Assembly (NCBI RefSeq): GCF_047511655.1
Contig: NC_133387.1
Coordinates: 44,496,853-44,560,852, forward strand
Origin: Castor canadensis
Lineage: Eukaryota > Chordata > Mammalia > Rodentia > Castoridae
Reading direction: 5' to 3'
DNA: 64,000 bases
Under the pieces are notes generated by a model. That model was not told the DNA's origin. It was given only the letters and a program-made list of their open reading frames with translations, and did not search any database. The translations under genes and the position numbers were made by a program. Positions 1 to 12,287 of this stretch are shown here, one piece after another; within the stretch, counting starts at the first letter, position 1; each line of letters starts with the position of its first letter.

Positions 1-1215
1 CACATACCTTTTGTACAATCTGCCAATCCCACACCTAGAAATTTACACTGGAAAGAAAAAAATTATGTTTACACAAAAACTATATGTGAACATTATTCAT
101 AATCTCCAAAAACTGGAAACAACCTGTATGTCCTTCGGCTGCTAAAAGGATTAAAAAACTATGACATATGCACACAAGGAAGTATTATTAATCAGTGAAC
201 ATGAATGAGCTACTGATAAAACAGTGTAATTCATATTGATATCATGTACTCTCCACTGTGACACAATTGGAAGAACACTTTAGCTCTGTGGTATTCTTCT
301 CCAAAATTCATACTCCAGTCTAGAAATAAGAATAATATCAAAGAAGCCTAGGGCCAGAAGCCAGTGGCTCATGCCTATAATACTAACTACTTGGGAGCCT
401 GGATTGGGAGGATCCTGGTTTGAGGCAAGCCCAGGCAAATAGCTTACAAGACTCCTATCTCCAAAAATAACCAGAACAAAAATGAACTGAAGGGCAGCTC
501 AAAGAGTAGAGCACATGCATTACAAGTGCAAAGCACTGAGTTCAAATCCCAGTCTCACCAAAATAAACACAAACAAAAAACACAAATCCAAATTCAGAGG
601 TATTCTACAAAGTACATAACCAAGGCCTTTCAAAATTACCAACTTTATGAAAAAGCAAAAAAGACTGAGAAATCACCATTGATGGGAGAAATATAAGGAA
701 ACATGGCCACCAAATGCCATGTGGGATCCTGGATCAGATCCTGGATGCAGAAAAAGGGAAAATGGTGATTTCCAAGTAAAGTTAACAGTTTAGTTAATAG
801 TATTGTGCCCATACTGGTTTCTTAATTTTGACAATTGTCCTAGAGCTATGTCAGATGTTAGTAAGAGAAGAAGCTGGACAAAGGGTATTGAGAACTTTGT
901 ACTATCTTTGCAACTTTTCTGTAAATCTAAAAGTATTCTAAGTGAAAAGTTGTCCCTTTGCAAAGGCTTTATACTGTATGGTTCCATTTGTATGACATTT
1001 TGGAAAAGGCAATTCTGTAAGAACAGATATCAAATCTGTGTTTGCCAGGGGCTATAAGTGGAGGACAGTTGAATCCAAAGAGGTACAGAAGAATTTGGGG
1101 GGATGGAACTCTTCTGTAAATTGATTGTGTTGGTGGTTACATGACTGCATGCATTTGTCAAAATCCATAGAGCTGTATGCTAAAAAGAATACTATGTTTA
1201 AATTATGCCTTAGAA
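1..1215 (+). repeat. Ancient L1 3' end (L1M-like), interrupted by a SINE
   Basis: The text matches old mammalian L1 3' ends. Examples are the 'not every well'-type ORF2 tail wording near 90-220 and the 3' UTR phrase TTTTGCAACTTTTCTGT-like at about 905-925. Later pieces up to about 1210 look like another L1 3' UTR segment. It is highly diverged with no usable open frame. A dimeric SINE splits it at 353-592. Confidence 0.55.
353..592 (+). mobile_element. Dimeric SINE (B1 + ID, B1-dID type)
   Basis: The left half is B1/7SL-like (GGCTCATGCCTATAAT...). The right half is a tRNA-like ID unit (AGCTCAAAGAGTAGAGCACATG through GAGTTCAAATCCCAGT, with A- and B-box-like parts). An A-rich tail ends near 590. 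Confidence 0.75.
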
Positions 1216-4135
1216 GTAAGTGGGACTCTAAAAATATGGAAGAAAAAAAGGTTGATTCTGGATCCTCCACATGGGAATGCAGCATTTATGGGGAAGGAAA
1301 ACCCCTGAGACATTACTTGAAGCAGATTCAGCCTGGGAGGCAGATTAAGGCATGGACACGCTTCCTGCTGCAAGAAAGTCAGCACTGCTCATAGCAGTGT
1401 CCCTGTGGGTCTCTCTGGTCGCTCATCTATGTATAAGTCAGGACAGGACAGGTTGTATGCTTCAGCAGCAACCTGATCACACGAAACAAGTAGACTTCTC
1501 AGTCATTGCAACAGGGAAAGGCAGAACTGGAGGTCCACGCATTACCTGTTCTGTTTCATCCACATTTCTATGCCTTCTGTGACCTAGAAATTGCCCCATG
1601 GCCCTGCCTAACTGCAAGGGGCCATATATTGGACAGGGCAGATTGAATATTAAGTGAGCACGATGCTACTATCTCTTAAAAAGGCTTTTGGTCTTCAAAG
1701 ATGATTTTGAAAATCTTGCAACAATGAAAGTCTATTTAGTTCAAAGGAAAGAAGAAAATATGTATTATTTAGATGACTTTTTTGCATGTCATTTTGGTTT
1801 TAATATACAAAGATCTAATACTGGCAGTTCTGTCTTATAAGAGATCAGAAAAATTCATGAGAATGTTCTGTTACAGACAATATTTGAGGTATCTGCCACA
1901 CCCATGTCCCCACTTATAAGCATTCCCTGCTGCTGTTCTACCATGAAAGAGTCTTAGACTTGCCAAGTTCTGAGCCACAGGGCCTTTTGGACTCAGCTAA
2001 TTAGCTAAGGAAGCCTAGAGGAACAAGCTTTTCACCCAGAGAAGAGTCAGAATTTATCAGATTCTCCTTCCTTTGATTTTGAACTGGTGATAATATGCAA
2101 TAATCTGTCAATTATAAAAGCAATAGTCAACAGAAGCAATGCACAGTTACTATAAAGCAATAGAAACCTTGAGCAACCACAGACTATGAGGTAGCAGAGG
2201 AGAGGTACAGAAAAGATACACAGTGGAATGGTAAGATGGCTGGGAGTGCTAGACCACAGTATCAGACCAAGTTGCTGAGTTACCTAGAAGACAGAGCATC
2301 ATTGTCTTTTGCTCATCCAAACCTTTTTGCAGACACCTCTGAGAATGAGATTTTTGACCTTATAACAAAAGAAACACCTGTGTTTTGGCCTCTAGTCATT
2401 GGTAGGAAACTGACCTGAGGGCTCTGTGGTTTTCAACATGCCCAAATGCTCTGGACTTCTCAAGCATTTGGCTATAGTCATTGAGCTCACATTTATTTAT
2501 TCTCCTGGAGAACATGATCAAACTTAATCAAGTTATGGAACCCTTCAATAACCCTATCAAGCTCTTCTCTTTCCTCCTTGCCTGATACTCTTGAAGTACT
2601 TCTAGAGAGTGTCTGGGCCACTGGGAGGCCCTTCACCTATATAAAAGGGTGGGCAACTTCTTCATGACACCCTAGTTGGAGAGTCAATCAGAAGTGCTCA
2701 GGAAAACCCTGAAAACAGAGAAAGGCCAACACTGAAGCACCCTCTGCCTGCCAGTGAGGATGCCATTAATTTTAGAGAATCATAATCAGAAGAGGCTGGA
2801 TTATGTATCAACTCTCAGGAGCTTCCTTCTTCAGCTACCTCACAGGGAGTTCTTTTATTGATTTTGGTCTGAGGTATCTCTTTGCTGGTATATCTGGCCC
2901 TGAACTGTGGTACCCCAAGGGTCTATTCCACTTTTACAGCATCCTCCACTGTCTCCAATTCCCAGCTCAAACAGAAAGTATTTTCAGGACAGACAGCACC
3001 TTGCTTCCATTCTCTTCCAGCCATTCATCTCTATTTCTGATGGCTAAGTTATAAAGGTCTGGGGACTTATGGACTTCTTAGCTTTGCTGGTATGTACATC
3101 CTCTGAGATCATGGGTAAGTTTTTGTGGAATGCACCTGTGTGAACTTTTTAACCAGGAGAAATGGTCTAGAGCTTCCATAAATTCTTAAAGTGTTAGTGA
3201 ACAATAAAAGTGAGAAACATTCATGCTCATCACAGGTGTCACACTGATGCAGAAGGCACCAGAGTGCTTGGAACCTCCTGAGCACTGACAGCCATCATCA
3301 TCCATGTATAAGCTGGTTACAGGCTCCCCAGTCCTCTTCCCAGCAGGGAAGCCCAGCCTTCTGTACACTTTCCTCTCTTCCTGCCCTTAAAGGCTGAGAT
3401 GGCCATGCATGGGCCTCAGCAGTCAAACCAAGGTATATTTTTATCTTGAAAATAGGAGCTGCCATCCTGGGTGAGCTGTGGCTTTGGCTCTAGCTGGAAA
3501 GGAAGAAACTAGCAGGGAGAGAGAAAATCCTGACTACACATTAACCCAAGCTCTGGCTACCTGCAGTTTGCCACCCATCATGTTACCTGACCTCAGAACC
3601 ATCTTGGGCTTCAATGGTGAGCTGTGATGAGAAGCCCAGAGCCAAGCAAGTTATGGTTTTTTTGTTGTATAAACCAGGCCAGTGGTTAAAGAGAAAGTAT
3701 CTTGAAAAGAGAGGAATGGGCCCAGGGTGAAACGTCAAGTATTCCTGGATTCTGGCCTTGTTTGGCCTTGTTTTCCAGATCTGGGTAGGGTGAGGAGAGC
3801 CAAGGCATTCAGGGTCAGAGGGAAGATGGTGGAGAAGGTCCACTGGACAACCATGAACAGCCAGGGTAGTGGGACACCTGACTGCCCCACCTACTAAAAC
3901 CAAGGAAAGTGCAAATAAGGTACAATGAATATCAGAGGAGGAAGTTTACTTCAGAGGAGAAGTTTCAGTATTGGACTAATTCCTTTCAGCTATTAACCAT
4001 ACATTTGTGTGTATGTCCTTGACCCTTTCTGACCTGACATAGACTGGAAAATAAAAACAGGTTTTTTTTCCAAAAAGTGGTTACTCTATGCCATGAACTG
4101 TGCTACCTACATAAAACCCCATTTCATCATATTAA
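1216..4135. other. Intergenic stretch without a recognised gene
   Basis: No exon, RNA gene or confidently named repeat was found. Several open frames of 60-106 codons occur on both strands, but they overlap each other, lack recognisable motifs and do not resemble any family I know. A TATA-like CTATATAAAAGG lies at 2638-2649 without supporting context. Confidence 0.5.
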
Positions 4136-4862
4136 TTATTCATCTGTGTGGAATTTTTTGTATGTGTAAATTTTTTAAATTTTTCAACGTACTTCACATG
4201 CCACAAAATTCACCCTTTTAAATATATGATTCAGTGGGTGTTAATACATTAACAAGTTCATGCAACCACCATCACTAATTCCAGAACATTTTTGTTACCC
4301 CCCCAAAAGAAAACCTGTACCCATTAGCAGTGATTTCATTTTCCCCTGCCCCAGACCCTAGCAACCATTAATGTCCTTTCAGTCTCCATAGATTTTCCTG
4401 TTACAGACATTTCATATCAGTGGGATTACATAGCATGTGGTCTCTTTCTCTTAGCATAATGTTTTTAAGGCTCATCCATATAGTGCACACAGTATTTCAT
4501 TCCTTCTTATTGCTGAATAATACTCATTTGTGTACATATGGCACATTTTATTTATGTAGTCATCCAATGGGCACTGATCATTTCTACTTTGGGGCCGTAA
4601 TGTATAATGCTGCTATGAACATTTGTGTATAAACTTTTGTGTTGGATGTACGTTTTTATTTTTTTGAGCATATACCTAGGAGTAGAATCACTGGTTTACT
4701 TGGTAACTCACTGGGTTATATGATAACTCTGTGCTGAACTTTTTGAGGAACTACCAGGCCAGTGTAAATTTCTATACATCCTCTCCAACACTTCTAATTA
4801 CCTGACTTTTTAATTATGGCCATCCGCGTGGGTATAAGTGGTTTTAGCTTACACCTAATGGA
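4136..4862 (-). repeat. Ancient L1 3' region
   Basis: This reads as the complement of an old L1 3' UTR/ORF2 end: reversed wording of the type 'tccatttac', 'gaataatactca', 'gctatgaacatttgtgt', 'ctgaactttttgagg'. It is diverged and carries many stops. It abuts a MaLR LTR at about 4866. Confidence 0.6.
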
Positions 4863-4865
4863 AGA

Positions 4866-5212
4866 AAAATTAACCTTGGACTGAATTGTGTACACCTCAA
4901 TTTATATGTTAAAGTTTTAATCCCCAATGACATTGTATTTGAAAATAGGGCCACTGGGAAGTAATTAATGGAAAATGAGATCATAAGGAGGGGGGCTGAT
5001 CCAAGTAAGAAGAAACACCAGAGAGCTTGCTCACTCTCTGAGGAAAAGCAATGTAAGGGACTAACAAAACAGCCCTCTGCAAGCCAAAAGGAGAGCCCTC
5101 ACCAGAACCAAACCCTGTCAGTTTATAGAACTGCAAGACATAAATTTCTGTTGTTTAATCCACCAACTCTGTAGTATTTTGTTACAGCAACCAAATAAAC
5201 TAAGAATTATTA
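4866..5212 (+). mobile_element. MaLR-type solo LTR (MLT1-like), old
   Basis: This is a diverged long terminal repeat of the non-autonomous MaLR endogenous-retrovirus class. The 5' part reads TGAATTGTGTACACCTCAATTTATATG. The 3' part has the diagnostic ATAAATTTCTGTTGTTTAATCCAC and TAGTATTTTGTTACAGCAACC. No internal viral genes are attached and there is no coding capacity; the 68-codon frame inside it is chance. Confidence 0.75.
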
Positions 5213-6400
5213 TCTCCATTTTATAAATAAAGACTTCCAGACTCGCAGGGTCATCCCTTACCTCTGTCTGATACCAATATCTGGCCCATTTCCATCCATG
5301 GTTACTCAGTTCCAGAACGTGGGAGGGACATTGTTCTACCAGGTGTGACTTGTCAGCTGACAAAAATTACAGATGGCACAGTGCAAAGACCTGTTTCAGT
5401 GAATTAGGGGAAAAAGCTTGCCAAGAAAGAGAATTAAGCAAGTGTCTGAATTCCCAAGTTGTCTGGTCCCTGGCTTATGCCAGCTACAGCTTCAAAGACT
5501 CATGGGAATGGCCCACAACCTTGTACAATGTGATTCTTAACCAAGGCACCCACTGTGGCCTACACAATGTCCTTACTCCCAATTGTCTCTAATACAAATT
5601 CCAGGGTAACACATCTATGTCCAAAGCTTTAGCATCTATCTCAAATGTACTTACTTCAGGCATCTCTGTAAAGATAGATCAAACAACCCTCAATAAAAAA
5701 GTTACTAGATTTTGGATCATGCTTTCAGTACATTCAAGAGCAATCTTTAGGATATTTTCAGGCTTCTATAGTTTGCCTGGATGGGGGTGGGGAGTCCTTT
5801 TAAATTTTCTAGATGAAGCCGTTCAAAAAGCATAAATGAGACGACTGATTTCTAGGCTCCCTGGTGCTCATTTCTTAAATCCATCTCAACTGAGTGGAAG
5901 GCTGTTAGCATGGGCCATACTCCAGAAAATTCACCATTCTCTGATCCCCCCACACATACCCCCATTCAAATCTAGTCTAGGCTTACATAATTTAAACCTG
6001 TTTATTTTAGAGTATTATGATATTGGGGCCATTTTTTTCTAGGACAGGAATAGCCTGAAACTAACATCATATGTGGATTCTTCCCAGTGAGCCAAAGCTC
6101 ACGCTACCAAGTGTTCTATTAAGCTACATTGATTTTAAGAGACAACTTCTCATTTCTATTAAAACAAAACACTTTACTGTCATTTTCTTCCTTTCCTCCC
6201 TACTTTTCCCCTTCCCTTGATATTTAGAAATTATTATGCATTGTCTCCCAAATTACATGGCTAACAGATACCATATAGAAAAAACTCAGAAAAACAGAGA
6301 AGCAAATGTTAGAAGAATTATCCACCCAGGCATAGCTACCGTTAGTTTTTTGTACCTTCATCATGTCTATATATAAATATATGTGTATATATACATATAT
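5213..6400. other. Intergenic stretch, no gene recognised
   Basis: Short MIR-like wording occurs near 5205-5250 (ATTATTATCTCCATTTTATAAATAA). The rest shows only unsupported short open frames. A TA/GTATATA microsatellite lies at 6367-6400, next to a SINE. Confidence 0.5.
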
Positions 6401-6566
6401 TTGTGGTACTGGAGTTTTGAACTCAGGTCTTCTAAATTGCTTGATAAGTACTCTATCACTTGAACCATGTCTCCAGTCCTTTGCTTTAGTACTTTTCAGA
6501 TAAGGTCTTGTGCTTTTGCCTAGGGACAGCCATGGATTATAGGCATACACCACCATGCTTAGCTCA
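6401..6566 (-). mobile_element. Dimeric SINE (ID + B1, reverse orientation)
   Basis: In the + reading an ID complement (GTACTGGAGTTTTGAACTCAG... GAACCATGTCTCCAG) is followed by a truncated B1 complement (AGATAAGGTCTTG... ATTATAGGCATACACCACCA), the mirror of the + strand B1-dID elements. The frame across it is not a gene. Confidence 0.75.
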
Positions 6567-6726
6567 TATACTTCTATAAAAACAAACTGTTACAGTATCC
6601 ATGTCCCCATTCAGCACTGAATTTTATCCTTCTTTTTATTCTTTACCATTTTAAGTTCTCATTTGCATTGCTTTGATTACTAGTGAGGTTAAAATTTGTT
6701 TTCATGTTATCATTTCCCTTGATTTT

Positions 6727-6739
6727 CACCTTGTTTTAT
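6727..6739. repeat. Left target-site duplication of the 6740-8236 L1
   Basis: CACCTTGTTTTAT, identical to 8237-8249. Confidence 0.85.
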
Positions 6740-8236
6740 TTTATTCATTTTTTACTTTTTACTTTTTATTTTTTTTATTATTCATATGTGCATACAATGC
6801 TTGGGTCATTTCTCCCCCCCTCCCCGCCCCCACCCCCTCCCTTACCGCCCGCTCCGCCCCCTCCCTCTCCCTCCCACACTCTCAATACCCGGCAGAAACT
6901 ATTTGCCCTTATCTCTAATTTTGTTGTAGAGAGAGTATAAGCAATAATAGGAAGGAACAGGGTTTTTGCTAGTTGAGATAAGGATAGCTATACAGGGAGT
7001 TGACTCATATTAATTTCCTGTGCATGTGTGTTACCTTCTAGGTTAATTCTTTTTGATCTACCCTTTTCTCTAGTTCCTGGTCCCCTTCTCCTATTGGTCT
7101 CAGTTGCTTTTAAGGTATCTGCTTTAGTTTCTCTGCATTGAGGGCAACAAATGCTAGCTAATTTTTTAGGTGTCTTACCTATCCTCACCCCTCCCTTGTG
7201 TGCTCTCGCTTTTATCATGTGCTCATAGTCCAATCCCCTTGTTGTGTTTGCCCTTGATCTAATGTCCACATATGAGGGAGAACATACGATTTTTGGTCTT
7301 TTGGGCCAGGCTAACCTCACTCAGAATGATGTTCTCCAATTCCATCCATTTACCAGCGAATGATAACATTTCGTTCTTCTTCATGGCTGCATAAAATTCC
7401 ATTGTGTATAGATACCACATTTTCTTAATCCATTCGTCAGTGGTGGGGCATCTTGGCTGTTTCCATAACTTGGCTATTGTGAATAGTGCCGCAATAAACA
7501 TGGATGTGCAGGTGCCTCTGGAGTAACCTGTGTCACAGTCTTTTTGGGTATATCCCCAAGAGTGGTATTGCTGGATCAAATGGTAGATCTATGTCCAGCT
7601 TTTTAAGTAGCCTCCAAATTTTTTTCCAGAGTGGTTGTACTAGTTTACATTCCCACCAACAGTGTAAGAGGGTTCCTTTTTCCCTGAATCCTCACCAACA
7701 CCTGTTGTTGGTGGTGTTGCTAATGATGGCTATTCTAACAGGGGTGAGGTGGAATCTTAGCGTGGTTTTAATTTGCATTTCCTTTATTGCTAGAGATGGT
7801 GAGCATTTTTTCATGTGTTTTTTGGCCATTTGAATTTCTTCTTTTGAGAAAGTTCTGTTTTGTTCACTTGCCCATTTCTTTATTGGTTCATTAGTTTTGG
7901 GAGAATTTAGTTTTTTAAGTTCCCTATATATTCTGGTTATCAGTCCTTTGTCTGATGTGTAGCTGGCAAATATTTTCTCCCACTCTGTGGGTGTTCTCTT
8001 TAGTTTAGAGACCATTTCTTTTGTTGAGCAGAAGCTTTTTAGTCTTATGAAGTCCCATTTATCTATGCTATCTCTTAGTTGCTGTGCTGCTGGGGTTTCG
8101 TTGAGAAAGTCTTACCTATACCTACTAACTCCAGAGTATTTCCTACTCTTTTCTGTATCAACTTTAGAGTTTGTGGTCTGATATTAAGATCCTTGATCCA
8201 TTTTGAGTTAATATTGGTATAGGGTGATATACATTC
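6740..8236 (-). mobile_element. 5'-truncated L1 with ORF2 C-terminal remnant and perfect 13-bp target-site duplication
   Basis: The + strand shows, from left, the T-rich complement of the A tail, the C-rich complement of the 3' UTR purine tract (6812-6880), 3' UTR to about 7258, then ORF2 C-terminus on the minus strand. Peptides such as [31 protein letters not shown] and SSLAIKEMQ-like [19 protein letters not shown] are typical of mammalian L1 ORF2 ends. Small indels break the frame (for example near 7530). The 13-base flank CACCTTGTTTTAT is exact at 6727-6739 and 8237-8249. It is a fossil with no activity. Confidence 0.92.
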
Positions 8237-8249
8237 CACCTTGTTTTAT
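8237..8249. repeat. Right target-site duplication of the 6740-8236 L1
   Basis: CACCTTGTTTTAT, identical to 6727-6739; the flanking bases differ on both sides, which marks the borders. Confidence 0.85.
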
Positions 8250-9299
8250 GTTAGAAACACGTAAAGCAATCTGCTAAGTCATATCCACTCTTTGCTGCAA
8301 AGTGGATGAGGGATGGTTGGTGACAAGGTGGAGCAGGCAGAGAACAGAGGATTGTCAACAATCCTCTGAAATGAAGGTCCTGTTGCTCCTTTTGTCTTAC
8401 CAAACATTATAAAAGGAATACATGCTTGTTGTAAAACATCAACTATCTCCAAAGGGAATATATGAATGTTGTGAAAGCTATCCCCCATTTATAGAATGAG
8501 TTACCAGGTGTAACCATCTTTAGCTACCTTCACCTACCTTCCCTCCCTGTTGTCTTCCCACAGGACTTGTTGCACTAACTATGGATTTAGGGGAGCAATC
8601 AGGGGAGAGGGTTAAGGATTTGAATTGGAATAGCATCTTCATTCAAAGTTCCCAAGGCTTGCTCCAGGGTGGTTGCTGGGAAGGGAAGCAGAAGAGACCA
8701 CACCAGGTTTTGTCTGTAATCAAATGGCAGATGAATGGAGAGTCAGATAAGATTACCCTATCTGCTTTGACTCTGGTCCATATGAAAAATGGCAGGCTGT
8801 TTTTTGCAGCATGTGAGCAGCATCCTTTGTTAACTCCTGTCCCGTGTATAACCATTTTCCTTTAAAAAGTGGAATAGAAAACCTAAGAAAGGATCTGGCT
8901 TTCCAGCACGAACCCTTCTCCCTTTTGGCAGGTCCTTATGGAGCCCTACATCCATCCTGCTTTGAGACAGTGGTTTGAAATAACATCCATTGCCTGCAGG
9001 ACTGTACCCAATTCTGGCTAAAGGAATGTCATGCTTAAATCAGATGCCAAGATGCGAGTAGAATTTGTAGTGTGAAAGGGGACCCATTCCTTTTTAATCA
9101 CAAAATCTTATGGAAGAAAAATGACCTAATTGTTCAGATTCTTAGAGCTAAGAAAATGGCTATGATGAATGAGAGAGACCATCACCAAACTGATCTGGGA
9201 CCTTTGAAAAATTTTTCTCTCCTCTTGAGAGACGCAAATGTTTATGGAATGGGATAGGCCACTCTAGAGCCAGTGGGTCACCAGAGTAATGTTAAATAA
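8250..9299. other. Intergenic stretch, no gene recognised
   Basis: Apart from a perfect inverted repeat at 8345-8368, no known repeat or gene was seen. A 94-codon frame at 8581-8865 has no recognisable motif and a competing frame on the other strand. Confidence 0.5.
8345..8368. repeat. Perfect inverted repeat, 11-bp arms, 2-base spacer
   Basis: CAGAGGATTGT at 8345-8355 and its exact reverse complement at 8358-8368, separated by CA. Confidence 0.8.
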
Positions 9300-9470
9300 A
9301 GAAAAAAAAAAAAAAAAACCAAGATGTCCAAGCTGGGTGTGGCAGCACATTCCTGTCATCCCAGTACTTGGCAGGCTAAGGTAGGAGGATCAGGAGTTCA
9401 AGGCTAGCTTGTGCTACATAGCAAGAACCTGACATGAAACACAAACAGCCAACAACAACAAAAAAAGATG
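9300..9470 (+). mobile_element. B1 SINE monomer preceded by an A run
   Basis: 7SL-derived text starts near 9332 (GCTGGGTGTGGCAGCACATTCC, ATCCCAGTACTTGGCAGGC, AGTTCAAGGCTAGC). The near-identical flanks AAGATGTCCA (9322) and AAGATGTTCA (about 9463) look like a decayed target-site duplication. The A run at 9301-9319 precedes it. Confidence 0.8.
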
Positions 9471-9879
9471 TTCAGGATAGAAAAATTTCTCATTTACTTG
9501 AGAAATTCTGACTTTTCTCCTTTCAGCATTAAAAACTGATCACCTATTCCACCCCTTCTTGCATCATTTCCATAGGAAATCCTTTTCTCCAAAGATCTTA
9601 ATTTCTTTCTCTTCATTGGATTTTCTCAGGTGGCTTAGGTTAGACAAGCTAACTCTAGGGTACACACAGTACAGATGTATCATGTGTCATGTTCAAATGA
9701 CAAAATTTGTATAAGAAAGTCTTGTTTTGAATCTAGTCCAAAATGGCTTCTTTCAAATGTGTCCATTCTAAATGAACAAGCTTAGTTTTCTTGACTCAGA
9801 AAGCAGAATTAAATAGCAAGACTCTAGGTAAGGTTAATGGCAATCAATAATAGGTATATGTGGAAGAGGATCACTGTTT

Positions 9880-10345
9880 TGCATTAGTTCTCTGACCCTA
9901 TGTAACAAATCACTTCAAAACTTAGCACCTTAAAACAACAAACACATAATAACTTATAGTATCTGAGGGTCAAGAACACAGGAGCAATGCAGCTGGTGGT
10001 TCTGGCTCAAGATGTCTCCTGAGATTGCAGTCATCTCCAGGCTTGTCTGTGGCTGGAAGATCTGTTTCCACATGGCTGTTGGCATGGGGCCAAAGATGGT
10101 GGTCAGAGGCTGCCACTACGCACCACTGCGTCTGTCCACCAATTTCCTAAGTATCCTCATACTATTACTTCCCTCATTACAAGTGATCCAAGAAAGCAAG
10201 CACACCTAGGACAAAGCCAGTCTTCTTAGAATCTAATCTCAGAAGTGACATCTCATCACATATGCCATATTCTATTCATAAGAAGCAGGAGCAGCTCATA
10301 CTAAAGGGGAGGAAAATTATGTTCTATTTCTTAAAGGGAGGTATA
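9880..10345 (-). repeat. Old interspersed repeat, family not settled (LTR-like)
   Basis: The sequence resembles a common ancient mammalian repeat: ACAAATCACTTCAAAACTTAGCACCTTAAAACAACAAACA, then TCTGGCTCAAGATGTCTCCTGAGATTGCAGTCA, then CCATATTCTATTCATAAGAAGC. I recognise the wording as recurrent in mammalian genomes but cannot name the family with certainty. The open frame at 10012-10209 is chance. Confidence 0.4.
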
Positions 10346-11500
10346 TGGAAGAATTTTTAACACTACATTTACAATATATTTTTAAGGATATTACAAAGAA
10401 TGAAAATGCAAAGGTAAGGTACAGGGGAAGGGTCAGGGGGCTTCCATGATTCCTGGGCATGCCACCTTCCAGCAACCTCTATGTGTTAAACTATCTGATG
10501 CTCTCCAAACCCTGTCCTTTTGGGATTTTTTTGGAGGAACCACAGAGCAGAATCTCTGTTGCTATTTAAGCCTCTCTTTGTCCTTCATAATAACTATAGT
10601 AATACACAAGTGAGTGTGGCTTTCCTCCAGTAGAGGCAGCAAGCTGGGTTTGGCTCGCAGCAGGAGTTTGTTGACCATGGTCTATAGTTATTGAGATTAT
10701 TGGGTGCCTCAGATATGGACTTCTTTTTGTCTCCTTACTATCAGGTTCTTATTTCAAAGAAATTCATCTAGATGGCCTGCCATCATGTGGTCTCTGTGGC
10801 TGGAAATTTAGCAGTGAAATAAAAGGCAAATCTGAGAGATCTGGGAAAAGAAAACATTGTGACACAGATACCTCTTCTCTTGAGAAATGGGGCAAACAGC
10901 AGTGCGAAGAAGAGCTGGCATGCTACAACGAGGGCCAAGATAATGTCTTCATTCTACTTAATCACTGAGATTGTGATGGGCTGGAAGTCTGAGAGGAGGT
11001 ATTTTTCCAACAGCTGGAAATGTGGAGCCAGTCCACAGCACCAAGATTGTGAATGGAGATAAACTTAAACAATCCCTGTTCATAACACTTCTGTAACTCC
11101 AGAGAAACCTGAGTTCACCAAAGGAGTGAAGTATAGGGAAAATACAAGACCTTTGAGTGGTGGTAAGGAGGCAGTAGCAGGTAGAGGCCACCCACAGAGC
11201 AGCAGGAAATATGTAGGGGAGAATGAAACTCCAGAGATAGATGGCACCTCACAGTGTGGGATGGACATGGGTAAAGATAACCATTTGGCTTGCAATATTC
11301 ATAAGTACATTTCAAGTGATTCTTTTTAGTTAGCATACGGTTGGAATGTATAATTTCTTAAGCCTTGTTCCTGAGTCTGAGTTTGCAAACACCAACTTGT
11401 TTCTCAGGGCCACTTTATATTATCCCTTAAGTAGATGGCTGATAAATTTCACCTTTAAAAGTTATATTTTACCTTTTCCATCCAAAAATACAGCTACTGC
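10346..11500. other. Intergenic stretch, no gene recognised
   Basis: Several overlapping 67-77 codon frames occur on both strands around 10860-11340 without family resemblance. No repeat was recognised. Confidence 0.5.
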
Positions 11501-11504
11501 CTAA

Positions 11505-11856
11505 TCTTTTTTGTTTGTTTGCTTTTTTTGTTTTGTTTCTGTATTGGGAGTTTGAATGCAAGGTTTTGTGCTTGTGAGGCAGGCACTCTACTCCTTGAGT
11601 CACAGTCCTTTTTGCTATGGTTATTTTGGAAATAGGTTCTTTCTGCCCAGGGGAGCCTGGATCACAATCCTATTTTGAGCTTCCTGTCATCACCAGGGTG
11701 ATAGGTGTGTGCCACCATGGGCAGTTTTGTTTTTTTTTTTTCCATTGAGATGGAGTCTCACAAATATTTTTTGCTGAGGTTGGCCTGAAATTGTGATCTT
11801 CCTGATCTCAACCTCTCTCTTAACTTGGGATGTCAGGCACACTACCATATTCAGCT
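11505..11856 (-). mobile_element. Trimeric SINE (ID-B1-B1 in + reading)
   Basis: The ID complement (11540-11610, GTTTGAATGCAAGG... CTCCTTGAGTCAC) is followed by two successive B1-like complements, 11612-11727 and 11742-11856, each ending in the reversed GCCACCATGG/CACACTACCAT wording. Confidence 0.7.
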
Positions 11857-11972
11857 ATTGGTTGTTTTGGGGTTTCATTTACTCCTTGTCTGGGCTGGCC
11901 TTAAACCACAATCTTCCCCATCTTAGCCTCTCAAATAGCTAGGATTACAGTATGAGCCACAGACAGCAAGTC
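11857..11972 (-). mobile_element. Additional B1-like unit
   Basis: TTGTCTGGGCTGGCCTTAAACCACAATC through TAGCTAGGATTACAGTATGAGCCAC is a B1 complement, adjoining the trimeric element on its left. Confidence 0.7.
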
Positions 11973-12013
11973 CTGATTAGTCATTTAAGTTCAATTTAAT
12001 GTAAAGGCCAAAT

Positions 12014-12104
12014 CTTTTTGTTTTGCAGTGCTGGGGATCAAACCCAAGGCCTTGCACATGCTAGACAAGCATTCTATCACTAAGTTATATCCTCAGCCCC
12101 TTAG
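12014..12104 (-). mobile_element. ID SINE monomer with 9-bp target-site duplication
   Basis: GCTGGGGATCAAACCCAAGGCC... CATGCTAGACAAGC is the complement of an ID element. Flanks AGGCCAAAT at 12005-12013 and 12105-12113 are identical. The tRNA resemblance is that of a SINE and not a tRNA gene. Confidence 0.85.
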
Positions 12105-12246
12105 AGGCCAAATATTACAATTTCTCCAGAGTAACACTGCTGCTAAATTATTTCTCAAAGTGGTTTGCTTTGCTGAAATTTCATGCCTATATAGGGACAT
12201 ATAGCTACCAAGTCCCTATTTGGGTAATCAGGCATAGTATCAACCA

Positions 12247-12287
12247 TCCTTTGTTTTGTCAAGCTTTTCATCCTCTTATTCTGATTT
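12247..12287. repeat. Left copy of a 41-bp direct repeat flanking the 12288-14335 L1
   Basis: Begins TCCTTTGTTTTGTCAAGC; 36 of 41 positions match 14336-14376 by eye. Probably a target-site duplication. Confidence 0.65.

Noticed and set aside
2638-2649. TATA-box-like CTATATAAAAGG
   Set aside because: No CpG-rich promoter, no downstream exon and no recognisable LTR around it; a chance AT-rich match is likelier.
3583-3903. 106-codon minus-strand frame
   Set aside because: No family resemblance, no splice or promoter context and an intergenic location; length alone is weak support in this much DNA.
6683-6940. Proline-rich frames over the C-rich tract (also near 22923, 27105 and 41382)
   Set aside because: All are the complement of the L1 3' UTR purine tract and tail, repeated at each L1 copy.
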